From NCBI GenBank assembly GCA_019722365.1, contig JADFUC010000963.1, positions 310,001-374,000 on the forward strand: 64,000 nucleotides of DNA, in the 5' to 3' direction. Origin of the DNA: Lithospermum erythrorhizon. Taxonomy: Eukaryota; Streptophyta; Magnoliopsida; Boraginales; Boraginaceae. The first letter of the stretch is position 1. Each line of letters begins with the position of its first letter. Under the pieces are notes generated by a model. That model searched no databases and had not been told where the DNA came from. It saw nothing but the letters and a program-made list of their open reading frames with translations. The position numbers were made by a program, and so were the translations under genes. This document shows positions 29,437 through 40,011 of this stretch, piece after piece.

Positions 29437-30226
29437 GAATGCTCTAGAAATCTATTTACTGCCCCATCTCGAGGCAAATTAATCCTCTGATTAGAAGGCT
29501 TTACCACCAGGAAAGATGGCCATATCCGTTGCTAGTGAGCGCTTTTTCTCGCTGGTGAAGCTTTTGATAGATGTAAGATCTATAGTTAGAAACAATTTTC
29601 AGGTTTCAAGTAGTTACGTTCTAATCAGCTGATTTTTTTTTTCGGTTATGATAGTTGAATTACTTGAATGGTCCAATATATGGTGTGCTTTTGGAGGCCT
29701 TTTGTTGATCTTATATGTTTGCATGTACTCCTTAGGAAGATAGGTCTAAAGTGCTATACCTTTCTTTATAAAATAAAATTTGCTACTTCAAAAGATAAAT
29801 CTAATCCTAGTCTACGGAGGTTGCGTAATATCCCATCTTCATTTATCCTGCTTAGACTGTAGCCTCTTTGAAGAGGCATTGTGAGATATTGTTGTGAAAA
29901 TATATATATATAAAGCATCCCATCTTCATTTATCCTGCTTAGACTATAGCCTCTTTGAAGAGGCATTGTGGGATATTGTTGTGAAAATATATATAAGCAT
30001 CGACCACTAGTGTTCTTTAGGGGACGATGCCTCTAGAGCCCCAGTCCTGGAAAGGAAGACCTTCTAATTTGTTCTTAAAACTGTTAAGCTCCAACGATTT
30101 GGCATATTGTCATAAGTCTGATGGAAATCATCTGATCTTGAGGTGACTAATCTACAACACAGAAGCATTTTCAGCTCTGCAATGAAGTGGAAATACAGAA
30201 TACACTCGACTCGAGTACATGACGAA
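29437..30226. other. 3' region of the RS-rich gene, with a hairpin-bearing repeat
   Basis: Begins with the 3' UTR of the RS-rich gene. Contains the 87-bp tandem repeat listed separately. No coding gene is seen. Confidence 0.5.
29831..29991. repeat. 87-bp tandem repeat, each copy with a hairpin
   Basis: Two copies (about 29831-29904 and 29918-29991), offset 87 bp and differing at about two positions. Each contains GCCTCTTTGAAGAGGC, a 7-bp perfect stem with a 2-base loop, and is followed by an (AT)n tract. It is just beyond the RS-rich gene and could lie in its 3' UTR. Confidence 0.88.
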
Positions 30227-30662
30227 TCAAGTCTTTTTAACAGGGAGGATCCTTAAGTGTAGTACTGAAGGAAGACATTTCTGTTTTTTAGAGGTGCAGC
30301 CATCTTCTTCCATGGTCTTTAATGTGTTCTTTATGGCAGCTATTTTTGCACTCCGGCTCGTTTTTCCTACTCTCCTATCAAATCTTTTCTCAACAAGCCG
30401 AACAACTAAAGGGCGACCACTCACCAATCTCCCATGCATATTCTCTTTCGCAAGTCTAGCTTCCTGCTTGCTGGCACTTGCTATGAAAAAAAGCATAGCG
30501 AGTGTGCCATAAATAGTCCTCGGACATCATTTTTCCGAATGGAGTAAACATTTTTATAAAGAAAAGTATTATTGATGAAACAATTTATAAAACAAAGTGT
30601 CCGTACTCTGTTATCCTTATATCAATGTTGCCAATGTAAAGTCTGCAAGAATAATTATCAGG
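30227..30662 (-). pseudogene. RBM18-like RNA-binding protein, broken copy
   Basis: RBM18 proteins carry one RNA recognition motif. Read on the minus strand: SCRLYIGNIDIRITE (about 30650-30605, RNP2 region), KMFTPFGKMMSEDYLWHTR (about 30548-30490), then a frameshift into SKQEARLAKENMHGRLVSGR and PLVVRL, and finally SRSAKIAAIKNTLKTMEEDG and SKKQK with a stop at 30227. Lesions: a TAA soon after RITE, loss of the linker normally between HTR and YAF, and a frameshift at YAFF. Normal RBM18 genes are longer at the N-terminus. The RRM halves lie close together without clear introns, so a degraded retrocopy or truncated duplicate is likely. Confidence 0.68.
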
Positions 30663-33045
30663 CATTTCTGACTACATTGGAAAAATGAAATTTGAGATGA
30701 ATGCAGATTTTGTATTCATGTAGCTGATCCGAGTTAGTGGATAAATCTTAATTTGGTTTGGTTTTATTAAAAAATAAATTCGAGTGAAACGTTGTATTCT
30801 TATAGCCAACCAAATTTATAGCCAACGGAGTGAGTGGATAAGTCTTAGTTTGGTTTGGTTTTATTGGAAAATGAAATCCGAGCAAAATGGAGAAGTCGTA
30901 TTCTTATAGCTAACTCGGTCTCGAGTAAGGGAATAAGTCTTAGTTTGATTTGGTTTTATTGAAAAATGAAATTCATATGTAATTGAAATGACTTCGTGAT
31001 TATAAAAGCCTCATAAATATAATGTAAACTAAATTATGAGTATGAATCGTGCAAATATTTACCCTAAATACACAAAAAGGACAAATTGTGAAGAAAAAAA
31101 TTGAAGATTCTTACTTAATAACGACGAAAATTTCAGCAACTATCGGATTCAATAATATGATGTCGTTCTTTCGTTTATGTAGTGAGACACTATCTTGACA
31201 AATTATCTAATTGTTGAACAGAAAGTATCATCTATCTCATTTTCATATTTTTTAAATCTTTTTTTGTTTTAAAATTTGTATGTCATGCATGTTAAGTGGT
31301 TATATCATAACTATCCATGATATATTTAATACATGATGTATCAATGGTTTTGATGGATGAGTGGAAGCCTTTTACGCATAGAAATATGCTTAACCCTCAG
31401 TTATGATCGTTCACTTTTGAGTCTAGATTATTATATTTAAATTTCAAAACACAATTATTTTTATATATATTGTACCACCTTTTATTGTATGAAAATTGGA
31501 AACTTTTAAATTTGTTGATTGATTTTAAAATTTTAAACTCAATTTTTTAAATTTATATTGTGTCATGTATCATGTAATGTTTGGTGATAAATATATCAAA
31601 TGCCAACCTTTTTATCTAATTTTTGTTAACAATGTCAATATAATCTTTACGATAGAGCGAATGGTTTGAGTATCAATCACGTTTTACAAATAATCCAATT
31701 CAATAATCCTTCTTCAAGCCATCCTATTTCAATAACTCATATTCTAAAATTCACTCATTTAAATATTTAATTACTTAAACCCTTTCAAGACGAGCCTAAA
31801 TATATTTAATACCCATTCGCCTTAATTCTAGTTTCGATCATCCTAACAAAATTATCTCCTCATTATAAATAATTGTTTCCTTGATCAATGTAACTTTTTT
31901 ACATTGAAGTTTGTTTTGTCTTCTAAGAGCATTCAATCATTCACATCAGTTCCTCTATAATTTCCAAAATTCATTCCCCTCAACTCCGCTACTTTTTTTT
32001 ATTTTTTTTGAGTTATTGTTTATGTACGCTTCTTACAGTTTCCCTATTATTCACCCAAAATTAAAATTGAATATTTCAAATATGTCAATATAAATTTATG
32101 ATAAAATTAAATGTAAAAAAAAAAATAATATATTAAATACTTATTGAAATTTAAATGTATTTTTTAATTTATATTTATATATGACAAAAAATATTTATTT
32201 ATTTTTTATATAATTGAAAAGAGTAAAATGAGAGGAGAAAAATAACCGCAGTTATATATATAAATTTAGGATAAATAGGATTTAACAAATAATTTTGATG
32301 AAATTTCACCCTATTTTTGGTGAAAAAGTTCTCGACGCAACCAAATTTTTATTATCTTTTGGCCAAGTTCGGATGTGAGTGCTCTAATATTCTTTTTTAT
32401 ATCAATTGATAAATTTTCTCTCTCCTTAAAAATTACACAATTAATAATTTTTTTAATAAAATATAACTTGAGACGGAAAAAGTATTAGCTATGTTTAAAG
32501 GATCTTTGTGATATCGTAAAGATTGTTTTGATTTTAACAATGGGTTCTTCCTTCACATTGTTAAGACTTGAGGAAAATAACAAATAATTTTGAACATCAC
32601 TCATGTTTAAGAAATTATCTACTTCGATCATTCATATTCAAGACCATCATATTTGGCAAGGGTAACTTGAAAGCAATCGGTTCAAAACCACATTACTACT
32701 GTGGAAATCAATCTTTCCTGTACCACTACCAAAATTGGCAATCATAGGCCATGGTCAATGCAAGTCTGAAACTTCAACATGAAGATCAGTGAAACCAGAC
32801 ACTGACAAGAAAGCATGCAAAATAATAACACCAACATTGGAGACAGCCAACTGGTAATAAGGAAGTCCAAGGCAGACAGTGAGAATATGAAGTTGGACAC
32901 AACATTACAGTGCATTGGTGTACTACAAAAACAAACCACCCAGTAGATGAAAAGCTGTAATTTTAAGTTATATACAGGCCATTTATTCAAACCACGTAAA
33001 CAGCTCAAAGACGATTGAACACAAACTCAGAGTAGAAGCTTTATC
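30663..33045. other. AT-rich intergenic region with a 96-bp triplicate
   Basis: Three imperfect copies of about 96 bp start near 30737, 30834 and 30929, each with TCTTAGTTTGGTTTGG-like wording. The rest (31000-33045) is AT-rich with homopolymer tracts and short chance frames; the last few hundred bases are probably the 3' UTR of the minus-strand coiled-coil gene. Confidence 0.45.
30737..30980. repeat. 96-bp imperfect tandem repeat, three copies
   Basis: Copies start at about 30737, 30834 and 30929; the third is partial. Shared text includes GGTTTGGTTTTATT and GTATTCTTATAGC. No coding or transposon feature is linked to it. Confidence 0.8.
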
Positions 33046-33964
33046 TTAACCCCTCATCATCCGGTTGAAGGCATATGCTTCTAGAGGCGCCCCCTCACCA
33101 ATTCTAAGCGATGAAACAGCCTGAGCTGCAATAAGACCGGCAGAGATCCCTGAAGACTCTAAGCATCCCTCTTCATGGTATTGCCAGCATGGATCTCTAG
33201 TCAAAGGTTCAGACGACGCCATCCAGCCAGAGCTCTCAGGATCACCCCACTTGCACCCGTATCTGTAAACATCAGAATCCAATCTCAGTCCTTCCAGTGA
33301 ACACCTAGATATGTTCTGCTCAGGAATCATTGGTTGTTTTCCACTTGTAACAAAGTCGAACCCATTGCCATACTCCCACGGCTTAAGCCCATAATTACTC
33401 TTCAGCATTCCATTGCATATGTCGTCAGAGTCATCATTAAGGACATGCAAGGCAACAGCTTCTGCGATTGCAGCACCAACTTCATCGAGTCTCTGTTGCT
33501 CTTCCATCTTTTTCTGTTTCTTCTTTTCTAATTCAGCACGAATGGCAGCAGATGTAGCCAAAGCCTTCTCCAAGCGTCTCTTCTTTTTCTCAGCCTGTTT
33601 GATGCGATCAAGTTCATCCTTCACATGCTTCTTCTTGGCTTTTCTCACAACAGATTGCATTTTTCCACATTCCATTGCTAAAGATATTCTATATTCTTTA
33701 GATATACAGTCCCTCTTATTGACTTCAATTGCCTTGTCGTTTCCTTTTTTTTATTCTAGACAGCTAGAGTGTATACATTATTCCTATACTTATAGTTTTC
33801 AATTTGTTTAGTAATTATGCCTTATATAATTCAAAAAGTAAAAGGAAAAAAATTAAAACAGTATTTGAATTGGAAACTATGCTAAGAACCTAAAGCCGAT
33901 GCCTACACAAACTCGGGCCCGAAATACCTCGTTTTACGTTCGATACATTCCCAGACTGAAACAT
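33046..33964 (-). CDS. Conserved plant protein, Lys-rich coiled coil, unknown function
   Basis: Two coding exons: 33964-33928 and 33677-33046 (intron GTATTT...CTTTAG, 250 bp, phase kept), 222 residues. The start gives MFQSGNVSNVKRAMECGKMQ; an internal ATG in the second exon would shorten it by 13 residues. Residues 20-80 are a highly charged helix likely to form a coiled coil: SVVRKAKKKHVKDELDRIKQ, AEKKKRRLEKALATSAAIRA, ELEKKKQKKMEEQQRLDEVG. The rest is not repetitive (CKWGDPESSGW, CWQYHEEGCLESSGISAGLI) and ends FNRMMRG. There are no membrane helices or signal peptide. I believe close relatives exist in other plants, but I know no function. The 5' leader is long, spliced and has its own ORF (separate entries). 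Confidence 0.75.
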
Positions 33965-34167
33965 CAGGAGTCAGATTAAGAGAAAACAGATAAATCCTCA
34001 CAGACCCGCAAGTCGCCATTCTTCCCAACTCCCCACAACCTTGGCACGCACCCATCACATTCACAAGAAAACCAATGAGGTTGAACAGAGCTCAATAGTG
34101 TGACTTCTGTTGTTCTGAATATATGAGCCGAACAATTTACATTAGCCTTCTTTAAATACAAAAAAAC
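33965..34167 (-). other. 5' UTR exon with a 61-codon upstream ORF
   Basis: Bounded by an acceptor (TTCACAG at 34168-34174, minus) and the start codon at 33964. An ATG at 34161 opens a 61-codon frame ending at 33976, only 11 bases before the main ATG. The peptide starts MYLKKANVNCSAHIF, contains CECDGCVPRLWGVGKNG and ends CEDLSVFS. Such a frame would be expected to lower translation of the main protein. Confidence 0.55.
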
Positions 34168-35260
34168 CTGTGAACAAAAAAAAAGTTACAATTAGGAAAC
34201 GGAATCGGAAACATTATATCATTTGAGTCAAACTTATCTCTAGAAAAAAATAAAAAAATAAAAAATATATCCAAATCACCAAAATCGCGAAGCAATTATT
34301 GCAAGAGGGGATAATAGGCAAATTTCAACAGTTCACCAAACTCCTTAACACCAACCTAAACAGAACTACCAACAATTCAATTGATGTTTTTGGTTTTCGT
34401 GACAAAGCTTTTACAACAAATTACTTTATATAAAGTATTTTAATAAATATGATATCAATGGATTAGTTTTAAAAAAATATTTTTCATGTAAATTTCCATT
34501 ATATAATTAAAAAGTTATTCATGTCAAGCTAGATCGAAAGACGAAACAATAATCTAACAACCAAAGTAAAAGAGATGCATGAAAATGAACCTCTGTAAAC
34601 AAGCAAAATAACATATTTCAACAACTAGTACTCATTAGAGCTAATTCAATAAGTAATTGATGATTCCATACATAAAATCAATTATGAACTAATCGACCCA
34701 CATAGCAAAAATCAACAAACTAAATTAATTTTAGCGTCAGATCCAAATCATAAACAGTATTATAAAAAACGAAGAAATATATAGTAACATATTTCAATAA
34801 TTAGTTAACTCACTAAGGCTAAATAAAAAAAGCTAATTGATGATTCAACACATAGTTCAATAATGATCTAATCAACCCACATAACAAAATTCAACATTCA
34901 ACAAATTACAGTAATCAAACCATCAGATCCAAATGATAAACAATAATTTAATATAGAATGAATAAATAAATTATGATCTAATTAACCCACATATAAAAAT
35001 TCAAAATTCAACTAATTACAGTAATATTCAGATCCATATCAGAAAAAATAATACATAAATAAATCATAATCTAAATCAACCCACATACAAAAATTCAATA
35101 ATTCAACAAAATAGACTAATCAAACCATCAGATCCAAGTCATAAACAGTAATTTAGTATAAAATTAATAAATAAATTATGATATAATTAACCCACATATC
35201 AAAATTCAAAATTCAACAAACTAGACTAATAAAACCCTCAGATCTAAGTCATAAGCAAAC
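34168..35260 (-). repeat. 5' UTR intron made largely of degenerate tandem repeats
   Basis: The intron runs from the donor GTTTGC (35260) to the acceptor at 34168. Between about 34600 and 35260 a unit of roughly 95-185 bp recurs about five times, marked by CCCACATA (near 34698, 34878, 34988, 35082, 35190) followed by CAGATCC or CAGATCT. The last unit runs into the donor site itself. Confidence 0.65.
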
Positions 35261-35400
35261 CTTGAATAAAAAGGAGATTAATTGAGAAGTGAAAATTGGA
35301 GGAGATAATGAATTGGAGATTTTATTGTTGTTTAGATCTGTATAGTTTTAGATAAGAGTAAGAAGATTACGATATACACCACCACCTATTTTGTAGTGTT
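35261..35400 (-). other. First non-coding exon of the coiled-coil gene
   Basis: Ends with TTCAAG before a GTTTGC donor at 35260 (minus). The transcript start is not visible; about 35395 is a guess based on where the leader-like sequence ends. Confidence 0.4.
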
Positions 35401-36310
35401 CTTTATTTATTCTTTGTTTCGCTAGTAGAAATAAACCAGACGGAATATGGATAAAGGAAAACCGCGTCACGTTAGTCAAAATGTTAACGAGTCGAATCCA
35501 ACCGAACTAATTATCCCGAGTCCCGACTAAGGAAGGGAGCTTGGACTGTTTTGACCTTTGTTTGGTTTGATTCGAACATTTTGTCTTTCTCGAATTGTGT
35601 GCTTTTATAAGAGTGGAATGGAGGAAATGAGGTAATATGTTGATGAGACAATTTTCAGAAAGACAAAAATATCCGAGTAAAAGAGTGAAAAAATGAAGAA
35701 ACATTCAGAATGGCCAAGTTTGTCATGTATAAGTAACTTCAGTGATCGAAAACTGTGAATGAATAGGTATTTTTAACAAGCGCAGGTGATCTTTTGTGTC
35801 ATTTACCCTCCCAAAAAATATGACAAGTGGATGATGTTAGAAGATTGAAAAGACTAAATCGGTTTTACTTATACCATCAATGTATTTTTTTTCCAAAGTC
35901 CAATTCATAAAAACTTTTAAAGTTAAGCATGCTTGGGTTGAAACAATCTCTGGATGAATGACTCAAGAAATTTTCTTCACGAAACACTTGAGCAAACACA
36001 AAACGTACGAAATATCTGATATTGATTTGTGAGCACTCTATCAAATCTAATAGTGGATTCAAGACGGTATATGCAGGGAAACACCGGTAATGCTGCACGG
36101 ATCGGTTCGGCCCGGTTTCACAAAATTGGAACCGACCTATTTCTTCTGCTTTCCAAAGGCCGAACTCAAATTGCTCGGGTTCATACGGTTCTGCAGACGG
36201 TTTCGGTTTTGAATCAATTTTTAAGCCTATCAAAATTATATTTTAAGACTATATATAATCCATGTAATTTCAACAAACTACTTTAAGATTAATCATACAA
36301 TTTGTACGGG
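35401..36310. other. Intergenic, no gene seen
   Basis: Promoter side of the coiled-coil gene and unassigned sequence. The patch at about 36095-36195 is richer in GC and contains CGGTTCGGCCCGGTTTC with a near inverted partner (GGAACCGACC), which hints at an old transposon fragment, but I cannot classify it. Confidence 0.35.
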
Positions 36311-39300
36311 CAACACTATACACACACCAAAAACGCATTTCTAAGAACGTAAAACGACTATTTCGCTTTACGACATAAAGTCGAATCCCCTTCGGATGTT
36401 TATAAACACATGTTTTAAGAATTGATCGGGTCAAAAAACAAGCGAATTAACCTGTTGCTTATAACAAAACAAGCGAATTCGCTTGTTTGCTAATTGGCAT
36501 GCTATTAGGTTGTTTGTTTGGACATAAGCGAATTAAAATCGGGCTTAATATAGAACAAGCGAATTGAGCATTTGTTCGTTATATGACAACCGAATTATTT
36601 TATGGCTTCAGGCGCAACAAGCTTATTCAAGAATGACATGCGACAATAAGCGTATTTATTAAAATGTAATGAATGAATTGTGTATTAAATTGAGAGAAAA
36701 TGTAATGAATTGTGTATAATAGTATCAATTTATGAATTATATAATAGGAAATTATTGACATTGGTGGAATTTATGAAATATACAAATATGGTCAAATTAT
36801 GATAAATTATGAAATATGCTGAAATTATGATTAAACAATGAAATATGAGATTGCGATAAAATTATGAAATATGATAAAATTTAGGCTATGATAAAATATG
36901 TTAATATTATAAAAATATGGTTAATTTTAGATTATGAGAAATCATAAAATAATGACATATCGTACAATTATAAAATATGATTAAACAATAAAATATGAGA
37001 TTATGATTAAAATTATGATTAAACAATAAAATTATGAAATATTATGAAATTATTATGAAATATGAAATTATGAAATTATAAAATTATGAAATATTATGAA
37101 ATTATGAAATTATTATGAAAATATGAAATTATGAAATTTTAGATTATGAAATATGAAATTATAAAATTATGAAAATTATTAAGAAATTTAGGTTATAAAC
37201 AATAAAATTATGAAATATTATGAAATTATGATTAAAAAATGAAATATGAGATTATGATAAAATTATGATGAAATTATGAAATATGATAAAATTTTAGGTT
37301 ATGATAAAATATGTTAATATTATAAAAATATGGTTAATTTTAGATTATGAGATATAAAATATGATAAAAAATAGTAACATTATGAAATATAAAAAATATG
37401 GTCAAAATGGTAAAATATGAAATATGGTAAATTTTAGAAGCTAATGGTATATTTGAAATTCTAGATTACATCGACTGAAAATTCAAATATTTTAAATAAT
37501 TGAACATGTCTTCACATGATTATATAATAAATGAAATAAAGTACCAAATTTATATCGTGTCACTAAAGGAACTAACAACTAAATATAATGTTTATAAAGA
37601 TACAACAATGGTAAAAATTTGCTTCTTAACGAACAATCATTGCAATAATTCGCTTGTTTGTTGACAAGCACAGTATGAATTCGCTTGTATGTTGATAATC
37701 ACAGCACAAATTCGCTTGTTACATAACAAACGAACTGACAGATTTGACCGATGTGACTACACATCGATCGAGCCTCAATTTTGGTTTTATGATACGAAAC
37801 AAACGAATTTGCACCCAGCTGTCAGAGAAAGAAGTCTAATTCTACACTGCTTTATGGTAATTTATGGTAAAATTATGACATATGAAATATGGTAAAAATG
37901 GAATAAATTACTTAAATATGGTGTTATAGTAAATTTTAGAATATGTTAACAAATGGTCGAAGTTTGAAATATTGACAAATATAGTAAAATTATAAAAATA
38001 TGGTTAATTATGAAATAAGTTAATTTATCGTAGAATTTTAGAATATGGTTAAATATGATAAAAGTTTTGAAAAAATTTATATATGAAATATGGTAAATTA
38101 TGGTAAAGTTTAGAATACAGAAAAATACGAAATTCACAAATATCAGAAACTATGAATCAAGGGACACCACAAATATCAAAGATTTCACTGTAGCTAGCTT
38201 CATATCAAGCCAAAGATGGCTTCGCATACTATCCGAGTTACAACGCCACCCAAGATCAAGACCAAAACAACTGCGACAACCGAATGACATTTAATTGTGT
38301 ATTTTTCTCAGATATGATAAATGATGTTTATGTTACACTACGTTTATTTATTTTTTCCTATCCGATAATTATAGTAAATGTTTACTACTTTTTTACATTA
38401 TGCAAATTCATAATAAGTTAACGTCTACTAAGTTAACACAAAACGAGGACATGATTCACATGCATGACGTGACTATACATGATTCATGCAAATCAATTAT
38501 TTCAAACAAATTTCTTCTATGTTTGCTATAAACAAGCACTTGGGCTTCCCATGCTTATAAGAAAAATAATCATCACTGTCACTTACAAGCTCCAATACAA
38601 TTTGCTTCTTTCACGCGGGCCCCAAAACGACTTCATTCACAACACAATCCCACATAAATCTATTACAAACGAGCTTAATTTTCCAACGATTATCACAAAG
38701 TTAAGTTTAATTTTTCCAAATGATCGCTTTTAAACAAGTTTAATTAATCCACATGTTTGTATACCAACGTTTAATTCTTTCATGCTTATATACCAACAAA
38801 TGTAATTATCTATTTGCTTATAACACGTAATCACTTCAATTGCTACTTATATCAGACTACCTTCGCCAATTATGAATCGTAATATTAATTATAATTTCAA
38901 TGTTAATAATTTTTAATTTTCATAATTTCATTTTTATAATTCAATGTTGATAATTATTTATTGTTAATAATTTTGAAATCGTTAATAATTTCGAATTTTG
39001 ATAATTATTCTAATGTCGTATAATTAATGTTAATAATTTCGACTTTAATAATTTCCAATAATTAATAATTAATGTTGTGTATTTCCTCAAAATTGTGCTA
39101 ATATTTCAAATATGTTAATTGGTGTTTAAATATGATAACATTATTCAACTTATGCATTCACTTCAAATATTTTTATGCTATTTATGTTATTTTTAATTGG
39201 TATTTTTATGTTATTTAATTGATTCACTTACCATTTTCTTAACGTTGCTCCACCAAACCCATATGATGATAAGACTACACATCTTTCACAAAAAACGAGG

Positions 39301-39850
39301 TGGAAATAAACAAATTAAGTACATGTTTATGAGAAAACGAACGAATTATTTTCATGTTTCTTAAAAAACAACCGACTTAAGTGCATGTTTCTAAGAAAAA
39401 CAAATGAATTAAAGCAGATTACTATTAAAATATAACAAGTAAAGTAATTTGTTTGCATCTTTTCTTTCCTTATATATATGAGAATGTATTGTATTTGTTA
39501 AATCATCATCATCATTAAATTTTATATCAAACTTCTCTCAAAGCTTTTATCAACTCGATTCAATATCACAAAGACTAATGCTTTTCTCAATATTCATGTG
39601 TACGATTTTTTTTTTTTCATGTTTCACGACAAACTACCAATTTACGTTTACGTTTGTAAGAAAAGCAACAATTTGTCGTTTGTTCGTGAATACACAAGTT
39701 AATAAATCAAATGTTTGTTAAATAATAAACGACTAGACTTGTGTTTGTTTTAAGCATGTCAATTCGCTTGTTGCATGTTGTTTCCTGAAATTCGGGCTGT
39801 TTTCTCCTGGGCCAAAGAACAAGTGAAAATTCGCTTACCGTAGTACCCGC
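36311..39850. repeat. AT-rich block with inverted GCGAATT motifs and ATGAAAT-type low complexity
   Basis: The left part (36440-36570) holds several copies of CAAGCGAATT in forward orientation. The right parts (37645-37720 and 39765-39830) hold AATTCGCTTG in reverse orientation. ACAAGCGAATTGA at about 36556 and its exact reverse complement at about 39765 are 3.2 kb apart. Between them, 36660-37440 is a long run of variants of ATGAAATATGATAAAATT, and 38880-39120 of TTAATAATTT. No protein is encoded. It could be a non-autonomous fold-back transposon or a decayed satellite block. Confidence 0.45.
36467..36488. repeat. 22-bp perfect palindrome
   Basis: The core AACAAGCGAATTCGCTTGTT reads the same on both strands, with one more complementary base on each side. 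It is the only place where the forward and reverse forms of the block's motif meet. Confidence 0.95.
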
Positions 39851-40011
39851 GGAGTGAAATAGCACTTCGCCTGCTCATTTTGGAAGGTTATGTGTATAAC
39901 CGTTCGTAATTTGCATACATTTAATACATAGATCGGGTGTGATTTTTGCGTGGGAAAACGAAATGAATTCAAAATCCCGGTCATTATTGTTTTAGCAATC
40001 AGTGTAAGAAA

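Noticed and set aside
36660..37440. Possible CRISPR-like or satellite array
   Set aside because: The ATGAAAT words vary in length and spacing, with no constant repeat/spacer pattern. It is low-complexity plant DNA.
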